A stretch of 64,000 nucleotides of DNA from Rhodovulum steppense (GCF_004339675.1 NZ_SLVM01000001.1:124001-188000); one strand, 5' to 3'; numbered from the stretch's first letter, positions 47,380 to 56,441 are shown. Translations and numbers: made by a program. Notes: generated by a model not told the origin, from the sequence alone.

Positions 47380-48675
47380 ATGAACGCAGCGCCCCACATC
47401 ACGATGCCCCTGCCACCGGATGGCCCGGCAGAGGAGTTGCAGCCCGGCACGGAGCTTCTGCATGGGCAATACAGGATCGAGCGTTTCCTGAACTCCGGCG
47501 GGTTCGGCCTGACCTATCTGGCCCGCGACAGTCTCGATCGGACCGTGGTCATCAAGGAGTGCTTCCCCGAGTCGTTATGCATGCGTGCCGGGCTGGACGT
47601 GCATGCCCGCTCGCGCAGCTACAGCCGGGAATTCCATTCGATCGTCACGCTTTTCATCGACGAGGCACGGCGTCTCGCGCGGCTGAACCACCCGGGCATC
47701 GTCGGCGTGCATCAGGTATTCTCGGACAACACGACGGCCTATATGGCCCTCGACTATATCGAAGGCAAAAGCCTGCTCGAGATCATCGAGGATCCGCGCG
47801 AGACGCCCTCGCCCGAGGCGGTGCAGGAGATCCTGATCAAGGTTCTGGACGCGGTGGCCTTCGTTCACGACAACAGCCTGCTGCACCGCGACATCTCGCC
47901 CGACAACATCCTGATCGACCTGACCGGCAACCCGGTGCTGATCGATTTCGGCGCGGCAAGAGAACGCGCGACGCGCAGCAGCCGGGTGCTCTCGCGCATG
48001 CAGGTGGTCAAGGACGGCTATTCGCCCCAGGAATTCTACGTCGCGGGCATCCGGCAGGGACCGCCCAGCGATCTCTACGCGCTCGCCGCAACCTTCCACC
48101 ATCTGATCACCGGCGAGGCGCCGCCCGACAGTCAGCGGCGCATGGCTGCACTCGCTGCGAACGAACGCGACCCCTACCAACTGCTCAAGGGAAGGGTTCC
48201 GGGCTACGCGCCCGCCTTCCTCGGTGCGATCGACAAGGCGCTGAACGTGGTGCCGAAGGAGCGGCCGCAATCGGCGCATGAATGGCTGGCGATGATGGAG
48301 ACCGGCCCGCGGCAGGTGACCGAAGGGCGCGTCCTTGAAATGGACGAGGACGTGATGATGTCGATCTCGCGGCTGGTCGAAGAGACGAACCGCGCGGTTA
48401 TGGAAGCCCGCCAGAGATCCGATCACGAGGGGCGAGCGAAACCGATCGAACCGCCGAAACTGCCCGAACGCAAGCCCACCTTCGCCTGGCGATCGCTCTA
48501 TGACGACGAGGAGGAGGACGCGGGTGTGGCCAGCCAGTTCGACACGAGCCCGCCCGGGGCCGAGGCCGAGTCGGCAGTCAGCCCGCGGCGGCCCAAACGA
48601 CGCGGCCACCGTCCCCGCCCCGGACGGTTCGGCCTGTTGCTTGGTCTGGCTCGCAGACTTGCCGCACGACCCTGA
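47380..48675 (+). CDS. Hanks-type Ser/Thr protein kinase
   Basis: A 431-residue cytoplasmic kinase. Gly-rich loop NSGGFGLTY (38-46), ATP-anchoring Lys59 in VVIKECFPE, alpha-C Glu96, catalytic loop HRDISPDN (169-176) and DFGAAR (189-194) are all intact, so it should be active. The C-terminal part (residues about 305-431) is a disordered acidic then basic linker, ending in an Arg-rich amphipathic tail (RFGLLLGLARRLAARP) that might bind membrane. It is the first gene of a same-strand cluster that supplies an FHA reader, a PP2C phosphatase and GTPases. Start 47380 is the first Met that fits; the frame is open to 47284. Confidence 0.93.
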   Translation: MNAAPHITMPLPPDGPAEELQPGTELLHGQYRIERFLNSGGFGLTYLARDSLDRTVVIKECFPESLCMRAGLDVHARSRSYSREFHSIVTLFIDEARRLARLNHPGIVGVHQVFSDNTTAYMALDYIEGKSLLEIIEDPRETPSPEAVQEILIKVLDAVAFVHDNSLLHRDISPDNILIDLTGNPVLIDFGAARERATRSSRVLSRMQVVKDGYSPQEFYVAGIRQGPPSDLYALAATFHHLITGEAPPDSQRRMAALAANERDPYQLLKGRVPGYAPAFLGAIDKALNVVPKERPQSAHEWLAMMETGPRQVTEGRVLEMDEDVMMSISRLVEETNRAVMEARQRSDHEGRAKPIEPPKLPERKPTFAWRSLYDDEEEDAGVASQFDTSPPGAEAESAVSPRRPKRRGHRPRPGRFGLLLGLARRLAARP

Positions 48676-48723
48676 CAGGTCGCGCAACCACCGCAGAAAC
48701 CCAGAGGCACGGAAGGCCGAGGC

Positions 48724-49854
48724 ATGAAATTCCTCAGACGCAAGACCGGCGAGAAACCGGACGCCGACGATTTCAATGACTATGTCGAGCCGTTTCCCCC
48801 GCGTCGTCGCGACATGCCCGCCCCCCTCGATACAGGGGCCACCGGGGCACCGCGCGCCGCATCGCGGGCCGTGACACGGGCCATCCATTCGCCGCTCCGG
48901 GATGCCGAGGCGTTTCGCGAACGGTTGCGCGACCTCGACGTCGACCCCAAGGACGACCTCCCCGACGACCCTTGCGATGGCGCCCCGGACGCCCCGGAAG
49001 ATGAATATGCCCGGGGACCGGGGCAGTGGCCCACCGAGGGGACCGCGCTGCCCGGGCACATGCCGGTCTTTCAAACCGCCGCAAATGCGGCAGTTGATCC
49101 TTCGAGACCGGTTCTGTTCCCCGGCGAGGATCAGGGCGGCGCCCGGGACGAGACACCGCGGCCCCATCCGGTGGCGGGCACCGGCGACGAGCGGCTCCAG
49201 CCCTCGGCCAACGGTGCCCCGTCCTCACCCGCTGTCGCCAACGCCCGCGCAGGAAGGCCAGAATCGTTCGGTGAGGCGACGCAACAGCATGGCATGGCGC
49301 CATCAGACCCCGACCCCAGTATCGACGGCATCGCCACCTTCGAGGCCCCTCCGCCCGCCGCGGGCCGCGCAGGCCCCGGGGCGGGTCGCGCCCGCACTCG
49401 TCTTCTGGGCTTCGGCCAGGCCGAAGACCCCGCGGTGGATCCGTTCGCGCGGGATGCGGCCCCAGCCCCATTGGCGGGTACCGTACCGTTCTTTCCCGTC
49501 GGCTGGCTGGTGGTCGTCGACGGCCCCGGGCGCGGCGCCCATTTCACCCTTTTCAACGGTGTCGCGCAGATCGGACGCGGTGCCGACCAGACCGTACGGC
49601 TGGACTTCGGCGACACGTCGATCTCGCGCTCGGGTCACGCGTTGCTGGCCTATGACGACGAGGAGGGCCGGTTCTTCCTCGGCTCGGGCGGCAAGGTGAA
49701 CATCGTTCGCCTGAACGGTCGACCGCTGCTTAGCACCGAGGAAATGTCTGATCGCGACGTCATCCGCATCGGCGAGACCACGCTGCGCCTTGTTGCCTTC
49801 TGCGGACCCGATTTCACCTGGTCGACGGAACGGCGCGATGCCGACATCGGATGA
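48724..49854 (+). CDS. FHA domain protein with long disordered N-terminus
   Basis: A 376-residue protein. Residues 1 to about 250 are Pro/Ala/Asp-rich and without predicted fold. Residues about 261-360 form a forkhead-associated domain: GRGADQTVRLDF, the phosphothreonine-binding SISRSGH (299-305) and LNGRPLL with Asn331. It should read phospho-Thr marks, presumably from the kinase encoded 48 bp upstream; Thr and Ser residues in its own N-terminal tail may be substrates. It overlaps the PP2C gene by 17 bp. GGAAGG precedes the ATG. Confidence 0.92.
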   Translation: MKFLRRKTGEKPDADDFNDYVEPFPPRRRDMPAPLDTGATGAPRAASRAVTRAIHSPLRDAEAFRERLRDLDVDPKDDLPDDPCDGAPDAPEDEYARGPGQWPTEGTALPGHMPVFQTAANAAVDPSRPVLFPGEDQGGARDETPRPHPVAGTGDERLQPSANGAPSSPAVANARAGRPESFGEATQQHGMAPSDPDPSIDGIATFEAPPPAAGRAGPGAGRARTRLLGFGQAEDPAVDPFARDAAPAPLAGTVPFFPVGWLVVVDGPGRGAHFTLFNGVAQIGRGADQTVRLDFGDTSISRSGHALLAYDDEEGRFFLGSGGKVNIVRLNGRPLLSTEEMSDRDVIRIGETTLRLVAFCGPDFTWSTERRDADIG

Positions 49855-50785
49855 TCTGCGCCTGGACGCCGCCACCGGCATCGGCCAGGGTCGGCGCGAG
49901 CATCAGGAAGATGCCATCATCGCCGATTTCACGATCGGCGGCGATATCGGCCTTGCGGTGCTGGGCGACGGCATGGGTGGCCACGCGGCGGGCGATGTGG
50001 CCAGCCGGATCGCGGTGACCGAGGTTTTCAGCGAACTCAAACTTCGCAGCGACGATCCAGATCGCTTCATCCGCTGCGCCCCCGGCATCCTGCGCGATGC
50101 AACGCGCGAGGCCAATGGCAGCATCGCGGCGCATGTGCGCAGCCATGCCGACACTGCTGGCATGGGCACGACGCTTGTGGCGCTTGCGGTGGCGCGGGAT
50201 CGTCTGTTCTGGATCTCGGTCGGGGATTCGCCACTGTTCCTGTTTCGCGACGGACAGTTGCATCAGATCAACGAGGACCATTCGCTCGCGCCCCAGATAG
50301 ACGGCATGATGCGTCTGGGCCTGCTGAGCGTCGACGAGGCGCGCCGCCATCCTGACCGCAACTGCCTGACCTCGGCGCTGACCGGGGCCGAGATCCATCA
50401 GATCGACTGCCCCGACCGGCCGATCGACCTTACGGTGGGCGACATCATCGTGGCGGCCAGCGACGGGCTCGACTCGATCGACCGGGAGCGGCTGCGCTCG
50501 CTTCTGGTCCAGTATCGGCGGCGTTCTAGTGCCGAGATCGCCAACGCTTTGTTTTCCGAACTCGAAGCGCTGGCCGACCCCGATCAGGACAATGTCTGCT
50601 TCAGCGTGATCCGGGTCGTCGCCCGTGGCTGCCAGCCCGAGGTCAAGCCGCACCGCCCCAGCCCGGCCGAACGAACCCGCAAGCGCGCCGATCTGGCCGT
50701 TGCACGCAACCGCGAGGCAGGGCCGCTACGGGCGCTGCCACTTGCCGTGCGCTTTTTTCTGAGCTTCGGGAGACGTGTCCAATGA
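49838..50785 (+). CDS. PP2C-family Ser/Thr protein phosphatase
   Basis: A 315-residue PPM/PP2C phosphatase. Metal-binding and catalytic motifs are intact: REHQEDA (20-26), VLGDGMGGHA (41-50), GMGTTLVAL, VGDSPLFLF, AASDGLD and DNVCFSV. It would erase the marks written by the upstream kinase. A basic C-terminal tail (residues about 275-315, RKRADLAVARNREAG, ending FFLSFGRRVQ) follows the domain. The start at 49838 lies inside the FHA gene; the stop overlaps the next start (ATGA). Confidence 0.94.
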   Translation: MPTSDDLRLDAATGIGQGRREHQEDAIIADFTIGGDIGLAVLGDGMGGHAAGDVASRIAVTEVFSELKLRSDDPDRFIRCAPGILRDATREANGSIAAHVRSHADTAGMGTTLVALAVARDRLFWISVGDSPLFLFRDGQLHQINEDHSLAPQIDGMMRLGLLSVDEARRHPDRNCLTSALTGAEIHQIDCPDRPIDLTVGDIIVAASDGLDSIDRERLRSLLVQYRRRSSAEIANALFSELEALADPDQDNVCFSVIRVVARGCQPEVKPHRPSPAERTRKRADLAVARNREAGPLRALPLAVRFFLSFGRRVQ

Positions 50786-51936
50786 GTACGACGTTCGACC
50801 GGGGTGTTCTTGCGGATCTCGAAGAGACCCTCGCGGCGAGTGATCTGCCGGGAAAGGCACGCGACTATGGAAAGCGGCTGCTGGCGCGGCTGCGCGTGCC
50901 GCTGCGGCTGGTCGTGACCGGACCGGCCGGAAGCGGCAAGTCCGAACTGGCACGCCTGCTCTGCGGTCATGCCGCGCCGACCGTCGTCACCGGGCCGGGC
51001 GAGCCTTCCGAAACGCCCTCGGCGCTGTTTTGCAACCTCGTGGTGATCGAATTGGGGCTTCCTTCCCCCGGCGGCGGTTTTCAAAGCGCGGGTGCGATCG
51101 AGCAGACCTCGCCCGACATCATCCTGTGGTGCACCCAGGGCTTTGCCCATGACGAGGCGCAGATCTGGGCGCGGGTGCCTGACAACCTGAAGGACCATGC
51201 CTTTCTGGTGTTAACCAGAGCCGATGAGTTGATGTGCATGGGGGTACTGGAGGAGCGGCTGGACGATCTGCGCGAGGTGGTCGAGACCGAGTTCCATAGT
51301 CTTCTGCCGATCGCCACCGCGCAAGCGGCCGCCGCCATGGCCAGCACGGAGACTGCCGACCGGGCGCTGCTTGCCCGAAGCGGGGCGACGGCCCTGTTCG
51401 AGGCGCTTTCGCGCATGATCGAACAGGGGCGCAGCGCCGACCTGGACGCCGCCAGCTTGTTCGTCCGCCGCCACAGCCAGGCGGCGCTTCACACAAGGCC
51501 ACAGACCCGGCCGCTCGATGCCCCGCCCGGAATGGCTCCGGTTGAGATGACCAATCGGAACGGCCGGGCCGAGATGCCCCAAAACGGTGCCACGGACGCG
51601 CCCGCCTGCGCCCCTGCACTGCCGGATCCCGAGGTCGTCGCGTCGGCCCGCGCGATCCGGTTGCTGGACGGGCATAGCGGGGATTTTCCGGACGCAATCG
51701 GCGAGAACGACCCGGCCGAAATCGAGGGGTTGCTCGCGCTCTGCGCGCGAACCACCGAGGAACTGGGCGAGATCATCGAGGATGCGGGGCTTGTCGGCGA
51801 TCTGGCCGAGGATATCCTGGAGGCCAACGAGATGCTGCTTCTGCTGACGCTTGAGCAGGACGAAACCGCCGCCGCCGATGCGGTCACGCTTCTGTTGCAG
51901 TTGCGGCGCGGCTTCGAAGCGCGACTCGCCGCCTGA
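50782..51936 (+). CDS. P-loop GTPase-like protein with degenerate G3 motif
   Basis: A 384-residue protein. The Walker A is GPAGSGKS (47-54) and a G4-like TRAD follows in LVLTRADEL (145-148). The expected DxPG (G3) is replaced by VIELGLP (88-94), so GTP hydrolysis is doubtful. The segment IILWCTQGF corresponds to VIWCTHATQ in the intact GTPase encoded at 54188-55156, so the two look like paralogues. Residues about 240-384 are a linker and an acidic helical region. It is translationally coupled to the PP2C gene. It may be a regulatory pseudo-GTPase. Confidence 0.8.
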   Translation: MSTTFDRGVLADLEETLAASDLPGKARDYGKRLLARLRVPLRLVVTGPAGSGKSELARLLCGHAAPTVVTGPGEPSETPSALFCNLVVIELGLPSPGGGFQSAGAIEQTSPDIILWCTQGFAHDEAQIWARVPDNLKDHAFLVLTRADELMCMGVLEERLDDLREVVETEFHSLLPIATAQAAAAMASTETADRALLARSGATALFEALSRMIEQGRSADLDAASLFVRRHSQAALHTRPQTRPLDAPPGMAPVEMTNRNGRAEMPQNGATDAPACAPALPDPEVVASARAIRLLDGHSGDFPDAIGENDPAEIEGLLALCARTTEELGEIIEDAGLVGDLAEDILEANEMLLLLTLEQDETAAADAVTLLLQLRRGFEARLAA

Positions 51937-52090
51937 TCGGGAGGCAGAGCCAAGGTAAGGTCATGGGATCGCCACGCTCAGGACATCTTGACCGGAAAAA
52001 TTGTTTCGGTGGCCGCGACAACCAGCATGAGCGCAGCCGATTCCGACCGGGACCGAGCGGGTTCCGCACAGTCAAGAGGGAGGCCACAAG

Positions 52091-54163
52091 GTGACGCTGG
52101 ACGAACGCGCAGAAATGGCGTTGGAGGCCGCCCGTCCGCGGACCGCCAATCCGGGACTGCTGGCGCTGGGCATGGACGGGTTCACCGGCTTTATGGAACG
52201 GATGGACCAGATGCGTCGGACTCTAGCTGATCTGACCGAGCTTGGCGATGCGACCGTCGCGCGCGGCGCGGCCCGGCTTGCTAATCAACTCGAGTTGGTC
52301 GAGCCGTCAATCACCTTTATTGGCCAAGTCAAGGCCGGCAAGACGTCACTCATCAACACGATGGCGGGCTGGCCTGGACTTCTGCCTGCGGACGTGAACC
52401 CCTGGACCTCGGTGGTGACCTCGATCCATGTCTCGCCCTCATGGACAACCGGCGCGGCCGGCGCCAATTTCCGCTTTTTCGATCCGCAGGAATGGGACCG
52501 GCTGATCGAGAAGGGCGGACGTATGGGCGAACTGGCCAGCCGCGCCGGCGCCGAGGAAGAACTCGAAAAGGTGCGCCGCCAGGTCGAGCGGATGCGTGAG
52601 AAATCCAAGGGACGACTGGGCCGTCGGTTCGAGATGCTGCTCGGGCAGGAGCACAGATACGGCACCTTCGACGAGGAACTGGTGGAACGCTATGTCTGCC
52701 TCGGCGATGATTTCGAGGATGACGAGGGCGAGCCCTTCGACATGCGCGGACGCTTTGCCGACATCACGAAATCGGCTGACCTGCATGTGACCCATGCCAA
52801 TGTGCCGTTCAAGCTGTGCCTGCGCGACACGCCCGGGGTCAACGACACCTTCCTGATGCGCGAGCAGATCACCATCGGCGCGATCCGCGACAGCCGACTT
52901 TGCGTGCTGGTGCTGTCGGCACACCAGGCGCTTTCGACCGTCGACATGGCACTGATCCGGCTGATCTCGGCGGTCAAGGCGCGCGAGGTGGTGATCTTTG
53001 TCAACCGCATCGACGAGTTGTCGGACCCCGCCGCCCAGATCACCGAAATCCGCGACTCGATCCGCGCAACGCTGAAACGGCACGAGGGACCGGCCGACGC
53101 GCCGATCCTGTTCGGCAGCGCGGTCTGGGGCCAGCATGCGTTGGAAGGAACGCTGTCGCAGATGAACGAGGCCAGCCGCAAGTCGCTGCTCGCCCTTGCG
53201 CGCACCGAATGCGTCGCGAGCGAAGGGCCGCAGGACGCGATCGAAGGCGTCTGGCGGCTGTCGGGCATCCCGGCGCTTTACCGTGCCCTGGGCGAACGTG
53301 TTGCCGAGGGCGTGGGCGGCGAGGCGATCGACCGGATCGCCCGCAGCGTCGGCAACCTCGCCCGCGGCGTGACCGCGGCGCATCTTTCGATTGGGCTCGC
53401 CGTTGCAGATGGTCAGGCCGTGGCGCTCGACTCCGACCGGATTTCGCGCGAGCTCGACCGGATCGAACAACGCGCGACCGTCGCGCTGGAAACCGCCTTC
53501 GCCGCCCAGCGTGAAGCGTTCTGCGTTCGGCTGGATCGGTCGCATCACAATTTCCTGGACCGTGCGACCGCCGCGCTGATCGAGCACCTGGAGAAACACG
53601 GCGAGGGAACGGTCTGGTCTTACGAACCGACGGGCCTGCGGCTCTTGCTGCGCTCAGCCTGTCAGGTCTTCGGCAAGCGCATGCAGGACGAGGCCAGGGC
53701 GATCCTGGAGACGACCGCCACCGATGTCGCGGCGACCTACCGCGCCGCTTTCGGGCTGACCGAGGCGCTGGCCATCGAGCCGCCCGAACCACCCCGACTG
53801 AACCCGCCGGTCGCCATCGCCCAGACCATCGCGCTGGATGTCAAGGGTACCTGGTGGCGCCGCTGGTGGCTGCGCCGCAAAGGCTATCGCAGCTTCGCGG
53901 CCGAGTTCTACAAGATGATTCGCGAGGAGACCGCGCCGATCCTGGACGAGTTGAGTCATGACCATGCCGAGGCAATCCGTGCCGACCTGCTGCAAACGCT
54001 GGCTGGATTTCTGGAGGAACAGCGCGAGATCGTGACAGCGCTGGCCGAGAAGGCGGCGCCCACCGCGCAGGATCTGGGCGCGGCACTCGGCTATCAGGCG
54101 CGCGCGGACCGGTTGCGACAGATCGAAGCCGCCGTTGCTACGATGCGCCAGGAAGCGGCCTGA
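52091..54163 (+). CDS. Dynamin-like GTPase
   Basis: A 690-residue large GTPase. G1 is GQVKAGKTS (78-86), G2 Thr near 106 in NPWTSVVT, G3 DTPG (246-249) and G4 in FVNRIDEL (NRID, a variant of NKxD). The insert before G3 (residues about 135-225) is charged and helical. The C-terminal half (about 330-690) is long helices, as in bacterial dynamin-like proteins. It contains a compact Trp/Arg patch, WWRRWWLRRK (588-597), that resembles a membrane-inserting paddle. It is likely to act on the inner membrane. It starts at GTG 52091 with GGGAGG upstream. Confidence 0.88.
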   Translation: MTLDERAEMALEAARPRTANPGLLALGMDGFTGFMERMDQMRRTLADLTELGDATVARGAARLANQLELVEPSITFIGQVKAGKTSLINTMAGWPGLLPADVNPWTSVVTSIHVSPSWTTGAAGANFRFFDPQEWDRLIEKGGRMGELASRAGAEEELEKVRRQVERMREKSKGRLGRRFEMLLGQEHRYGTFDEELVERYVCLGDDFEDDEGEPFDMRGRFADITKSADLHVTHANVPFKLCLRDTPGVNDTFLMREQITIGAIRDSRLCVLVLSAHQALSTVDMALIRLISAVKAREVVIFVNRIDELSDPAAQITEIRDSIRATLKRHEGPADAPILFGSAVWGQHALEGTLSQMNEASRKSLLALARTECVASEGPQDAIEGVWRLSGIPALYRALGERVAEGVGGEAIDRIARSVGNLARGVTAAHLSIGLAVADGQAVALDSDRISRELDRIEQRATVALETAFAAQREAFCVRLDRSHHNFLDRATAALIEHLEKHGEGTVWSYEPTGLRLLLRSACQVFGKRMQDEARAILETTATDVAATYRAAFGLTEALAIEPPEPPRLNPPVAIAQTIALDVKGTWWRRWWLRRKGYRSFAAEFYKMIREETAPILDELSHDHAEAIRADLLQTLAGFLEEQREIVTALAEKAAPTAQDLGAALGYQARADRLRQIEAAVATMRQEAA

Positions 54164-54187
54164 ACGTGACAGGGAAGCAAGATAGCC

Positions 54188-55156
54188 ATGACTGACACCC
54201 ATCCCGATGAGTTCGCCATGATCGGCGCCGCCTTGGCGGCCGTGAACGACGCGACGCGACCGGACCCGCACCCCGTCCCCGCACCGGTGAAAAAGCCCAG
54301 CATCGCGCTGATGGGCGAATTCAGCGCAGGCAAGAGCACCCTGTCGAACCTGCTGATCGGTCAGAACCCGCTGCCCGTGAAGGTGACCGCGACCCAGCTT
54401 CCGCCGGTCCGCATCTCCCATGGCTCGGGACAGGCGTGGCGCGAGGATCGCGCGGGCGTGATACACCCGCTCGAGATCGACCAGCTTTGCGAGGTCTCGC
54501 CCACCGATACCCGTCTCGTTCAGATCTTTGCCGAAGCCGAGTTGCTGACGCTCTGCGATCTGATCGACATGCCGGGGATCTCGGATCCCAACATGGATGC
54601 GGGCGTCTGGCAGGACGTGATCGGGCAGGCCGACGGCGTGATCTGGTGTACCCATGCCACCCAGGCCTGGCGCCAGAGCGAAGCCGCCGTCTGGGAGGAA
54701 CATTCGGAGCGGCTTGCGAAGACGAGCATCCTTCTGCTTACACGCTGCGACAAGCTGCTGACCGAGGGAGACCGCGAGCGCGTACTCAAGCGTGTCCGAC
54801 GCGAGACAGAAGGCCTTTTCGCCGCAAGTTTCCCTATCTCGCTGACCCGAGCGGTCGAGGGGCGCGATGACCCGGTCCTCTGGGGCGCAAGCGGCGCCGA
54901 GGCGTTCAGCCTGCATTTCATCGAGCTGCTTTACGCCTTGCAGGGCCACGACCCGCAAGGGGCCGGGTCCGATCCGCGGCCTGCCTCTGTCTCGCTGACC
55001 CCGTCCTGTTTGGCAGCGCAGCCCGAGTACGACGAGGTGGTTGTCGACACTGGGGAAGAAAACAGCGTCCGCCCGCAACGTGTGACACTTGAGCGCGCGC
55101 CCAGACGCGCGACCCGCCCGGTCGATGGCGAGACCCGAAGGCTGGGTCAGTTCTGA
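54188..55156 (+). CDS. Dynamin-superfamily/Era-like small GTPase
   Basis: A 322-residue GTPase. G1 is GEFSAGKST (43-51), G3 DMPGI (127-131) and the G4-like TRCD in LLTRCDKL (185-188). The GEFSAGKST form is typical of dynamin-related proteins. Residues 255-322 are a variable, probably disordered tail rich in Arg and acidic residues. It lies 24 bp downstream of the large dynamin-like gene, suggesting a heteromeric pair as in other bacterial dynamins. It shares the IWCT motif with the degenerate protein encoded at 50782-51936. Confidence 0.88.
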   Translation: MTDTHPDEFAMIGAALAAVNDATRPDPHPVPAPVKKPSIALMGEFSAGKSTLSNLLIGQNPLPVKVTATQLPPVRISHGSGQAWREDRAGVIHPLEIDQLCEVSPTDTRLVQIFAEAELLTLCDLIDMPGISDPNMDAGVWQDVIGQADGVIWCTHATQAWRQSEAAVWEEHSERLAKTSILLLTRCDKLLTEGDRERVLKRVRRETEGLFAASFPISLTRAVEGRDDPVLWGASGAEAFSLHFIELLYALQGHDPQGAGSDPRPASVSLTPSCLAAQPEYDEVVVDTGEENSVRPQRVTLERAPRRATRPVDGETRRLGQF

Positions 55157-55213
55157 CGGCGCGAGACCGTCGGCCGCAATCGGCCGGACTCCTCGGACCG
55201 GACCTGCTTCGCG

Positions 55214-55693
55214 ATGTCGGCGATCGCGGGATGCGTTTTGGTTATGGAAGGCGCCGAAATATCGACTAGACTGCGCGCGATGGTTCCAGCCGAACGAATA
55301 AAGTCTCTGCGCAGATCGACCCCTGGATGCCGGTCGCTTGTCTATGTCGACCTCAAGGCACGTCTCGTGCTGTGCAGCGATTCCGACCTCCCGGCCCCGC
55401 CGCAGGAGGCGCTGGATGCGCTTTGCCTGCGAGGGGCACGACTGCTGAGCGGGCCGGTCTGGGCAGCCGCAGAGGTGGCGCTGGCGGCGCCGGTCGTCGA
55501 AGCCGTGGCTTTGCAGGGCGGGCGGATCGAGGTCTTCCTGCGCACTCCCGCCGCGCCCGACGAGGCGCTGTGCGGGGTGCTGGAGGATAGTGCCGATCTG
55601 GAAGCGGCGCTGAACGTGCTTTGGTCGGGCATCGACGCGATTCTGCCCGAGGACACCGCCCGCACCGCGGACGCAACCCGGCGAGGGCCGTGA
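55214..55693 (+). CDS. Unknown protein, possible Roadblock/LC7 fold
   Basis: A 159-residue protein without clear homologues that I recognise. The predicted order helix, two strands (SLVYVDLKARLVLCSDS), helix (EALDALCLRGARLL), then strands (VVEAVALQGGRIEVFLR) and a final helix (LEAALNVLWSGIDAIL) is that of the Roadblock/LC7 fold, which includes MglB-type regulators of small GTPases. This is inference from pattern, not a motif match. The start is uncertain: ATG 55214, or 55244 (MEGAEISTRL). It ends one base before the next gene. Confidence 0.55.
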   Translation: MSAIAGCVLVMEGAEISTRLRAMVPAERIKSLRRSTPGCRSLVYVDLKARLVLCSDSDLPAPPQEALDALCLRGARLLSGPVWAAAEVALAAPVVEAVALQGGRIEVFLRTPAAPDEALCGVLEDSADLEAALNVLWSGIDAILPEDTARTADATRRGP

Positions 55694-55694
55694 G

Positions 55695-56441
55695 ATGGGT
55701 GATCTGGACAGGCTCAACAGCAAGCTCGCAAAGCTGAAGGGCAAGGACGACGGACAAATCCGGGCAAGCGCCACTGACAGCATCGTGTCCGCCCTGCTGA
55801 CCGAGATCGAGGAGACCATCCTGCCCCGCGAGATGATCCTGACCAACGAAAGCGGCAACCGCTTCGTGCTGGTCGTGGCAGGGCGCCGGTTACTGGCGCT
55901 GAGCGGTCACGGCGCGGAGGAGGAGGGATCGGAGGGCAGAGAAGATGCCGCCGCACGGATCATAGCCGTCTTCAGGGGTCCGTTTCGTACTTTCCTGGAC
56001 AACGCGCGCGAGATCAGCATAGATGCCGCCCGCCCGCCGAACCGGATCGACCCCACCATGATCGGTTGCTCGGTAGAGACCCTGACCGCCGCCCTCGTCG
56101 GCCCCGGCCAGGCGTCGGTGGCCGACCCGGTCGCGGCCGCCTGCGATCTGGCCGTTGCTGGGCTGCGCCTCGTCGGCGGGGATGTCGTCGGACGCAGCGG
56201 CGATGCCGCGCACCTCGCCCGGCTGGAGCAGTTCGCTGGAGTCGGCGGGGCGGGGCTTGGTCAGTTGGCGGGTGACGACACGGACGCCCCGTGCTGTGTG
56301 TTCCTGTCCGACGCCGGACGCGAGGACGCGATCCTTGCGCGGATCGCATTCCGCGGCGCAGCAGCGCTGATCCTTGCCCCGCCCGAGGCGCGCGCCGAAC
56401 TGATCGCGCTGTGCCGCGAACCGATTCCCGCAGCCGGATAA
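55695..56441 (+). CDS. Unknown protein, last gene of the kinase/GTPase cluster
   Basis: A 248-residue cytoplasmic protein, not recognised. It begins with a helix rich in Lys and Leu (LNSKLAKLKGK), then a beta-rich segment (LPREMILTNESGNRFVLVV, AGRRLLALS), and ends in a second alpha/beta part (CCVFLSDAGREDAILARIAF, then GAAALILAPP). No signal peptide, membrane helix or catalytic motif is seen. It begins one base after the stop of the preceding gene, so is co-translated with the possible Roadblock protein. Downstream is the cobalamin riboswitch of an unrelated operon. Confidence 0.7.
   Translation: MGDLDRLNSKLAKLKGKDDGQIRASATDSIVSALLTEIEETILPREMILTNESGNRFVLVVAGRRLLALSGHGAEEEGSEGREDAAARIIAVFRGPFRTFLDNAREISIDAARPPNRIDPTMIGCSVETLTAALVGPGQASVADPVAAACDLAVAGLRLVGGDVVGRSGDAAHLARLEQFAGVGGAGLGQLAGDDTDAPCCVFLSDAGREDAILARIAFRGAAALILAPPEARAELIALCREPIPAAG

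Noticed and set aside
47380-56441. Type VI secretion regulatory locus
   Set aside because: Kinase, FHA and PP2C genes occur in T6SS loci, but no Tss/Imp structural gene is present and the remaining genes are GTPases.
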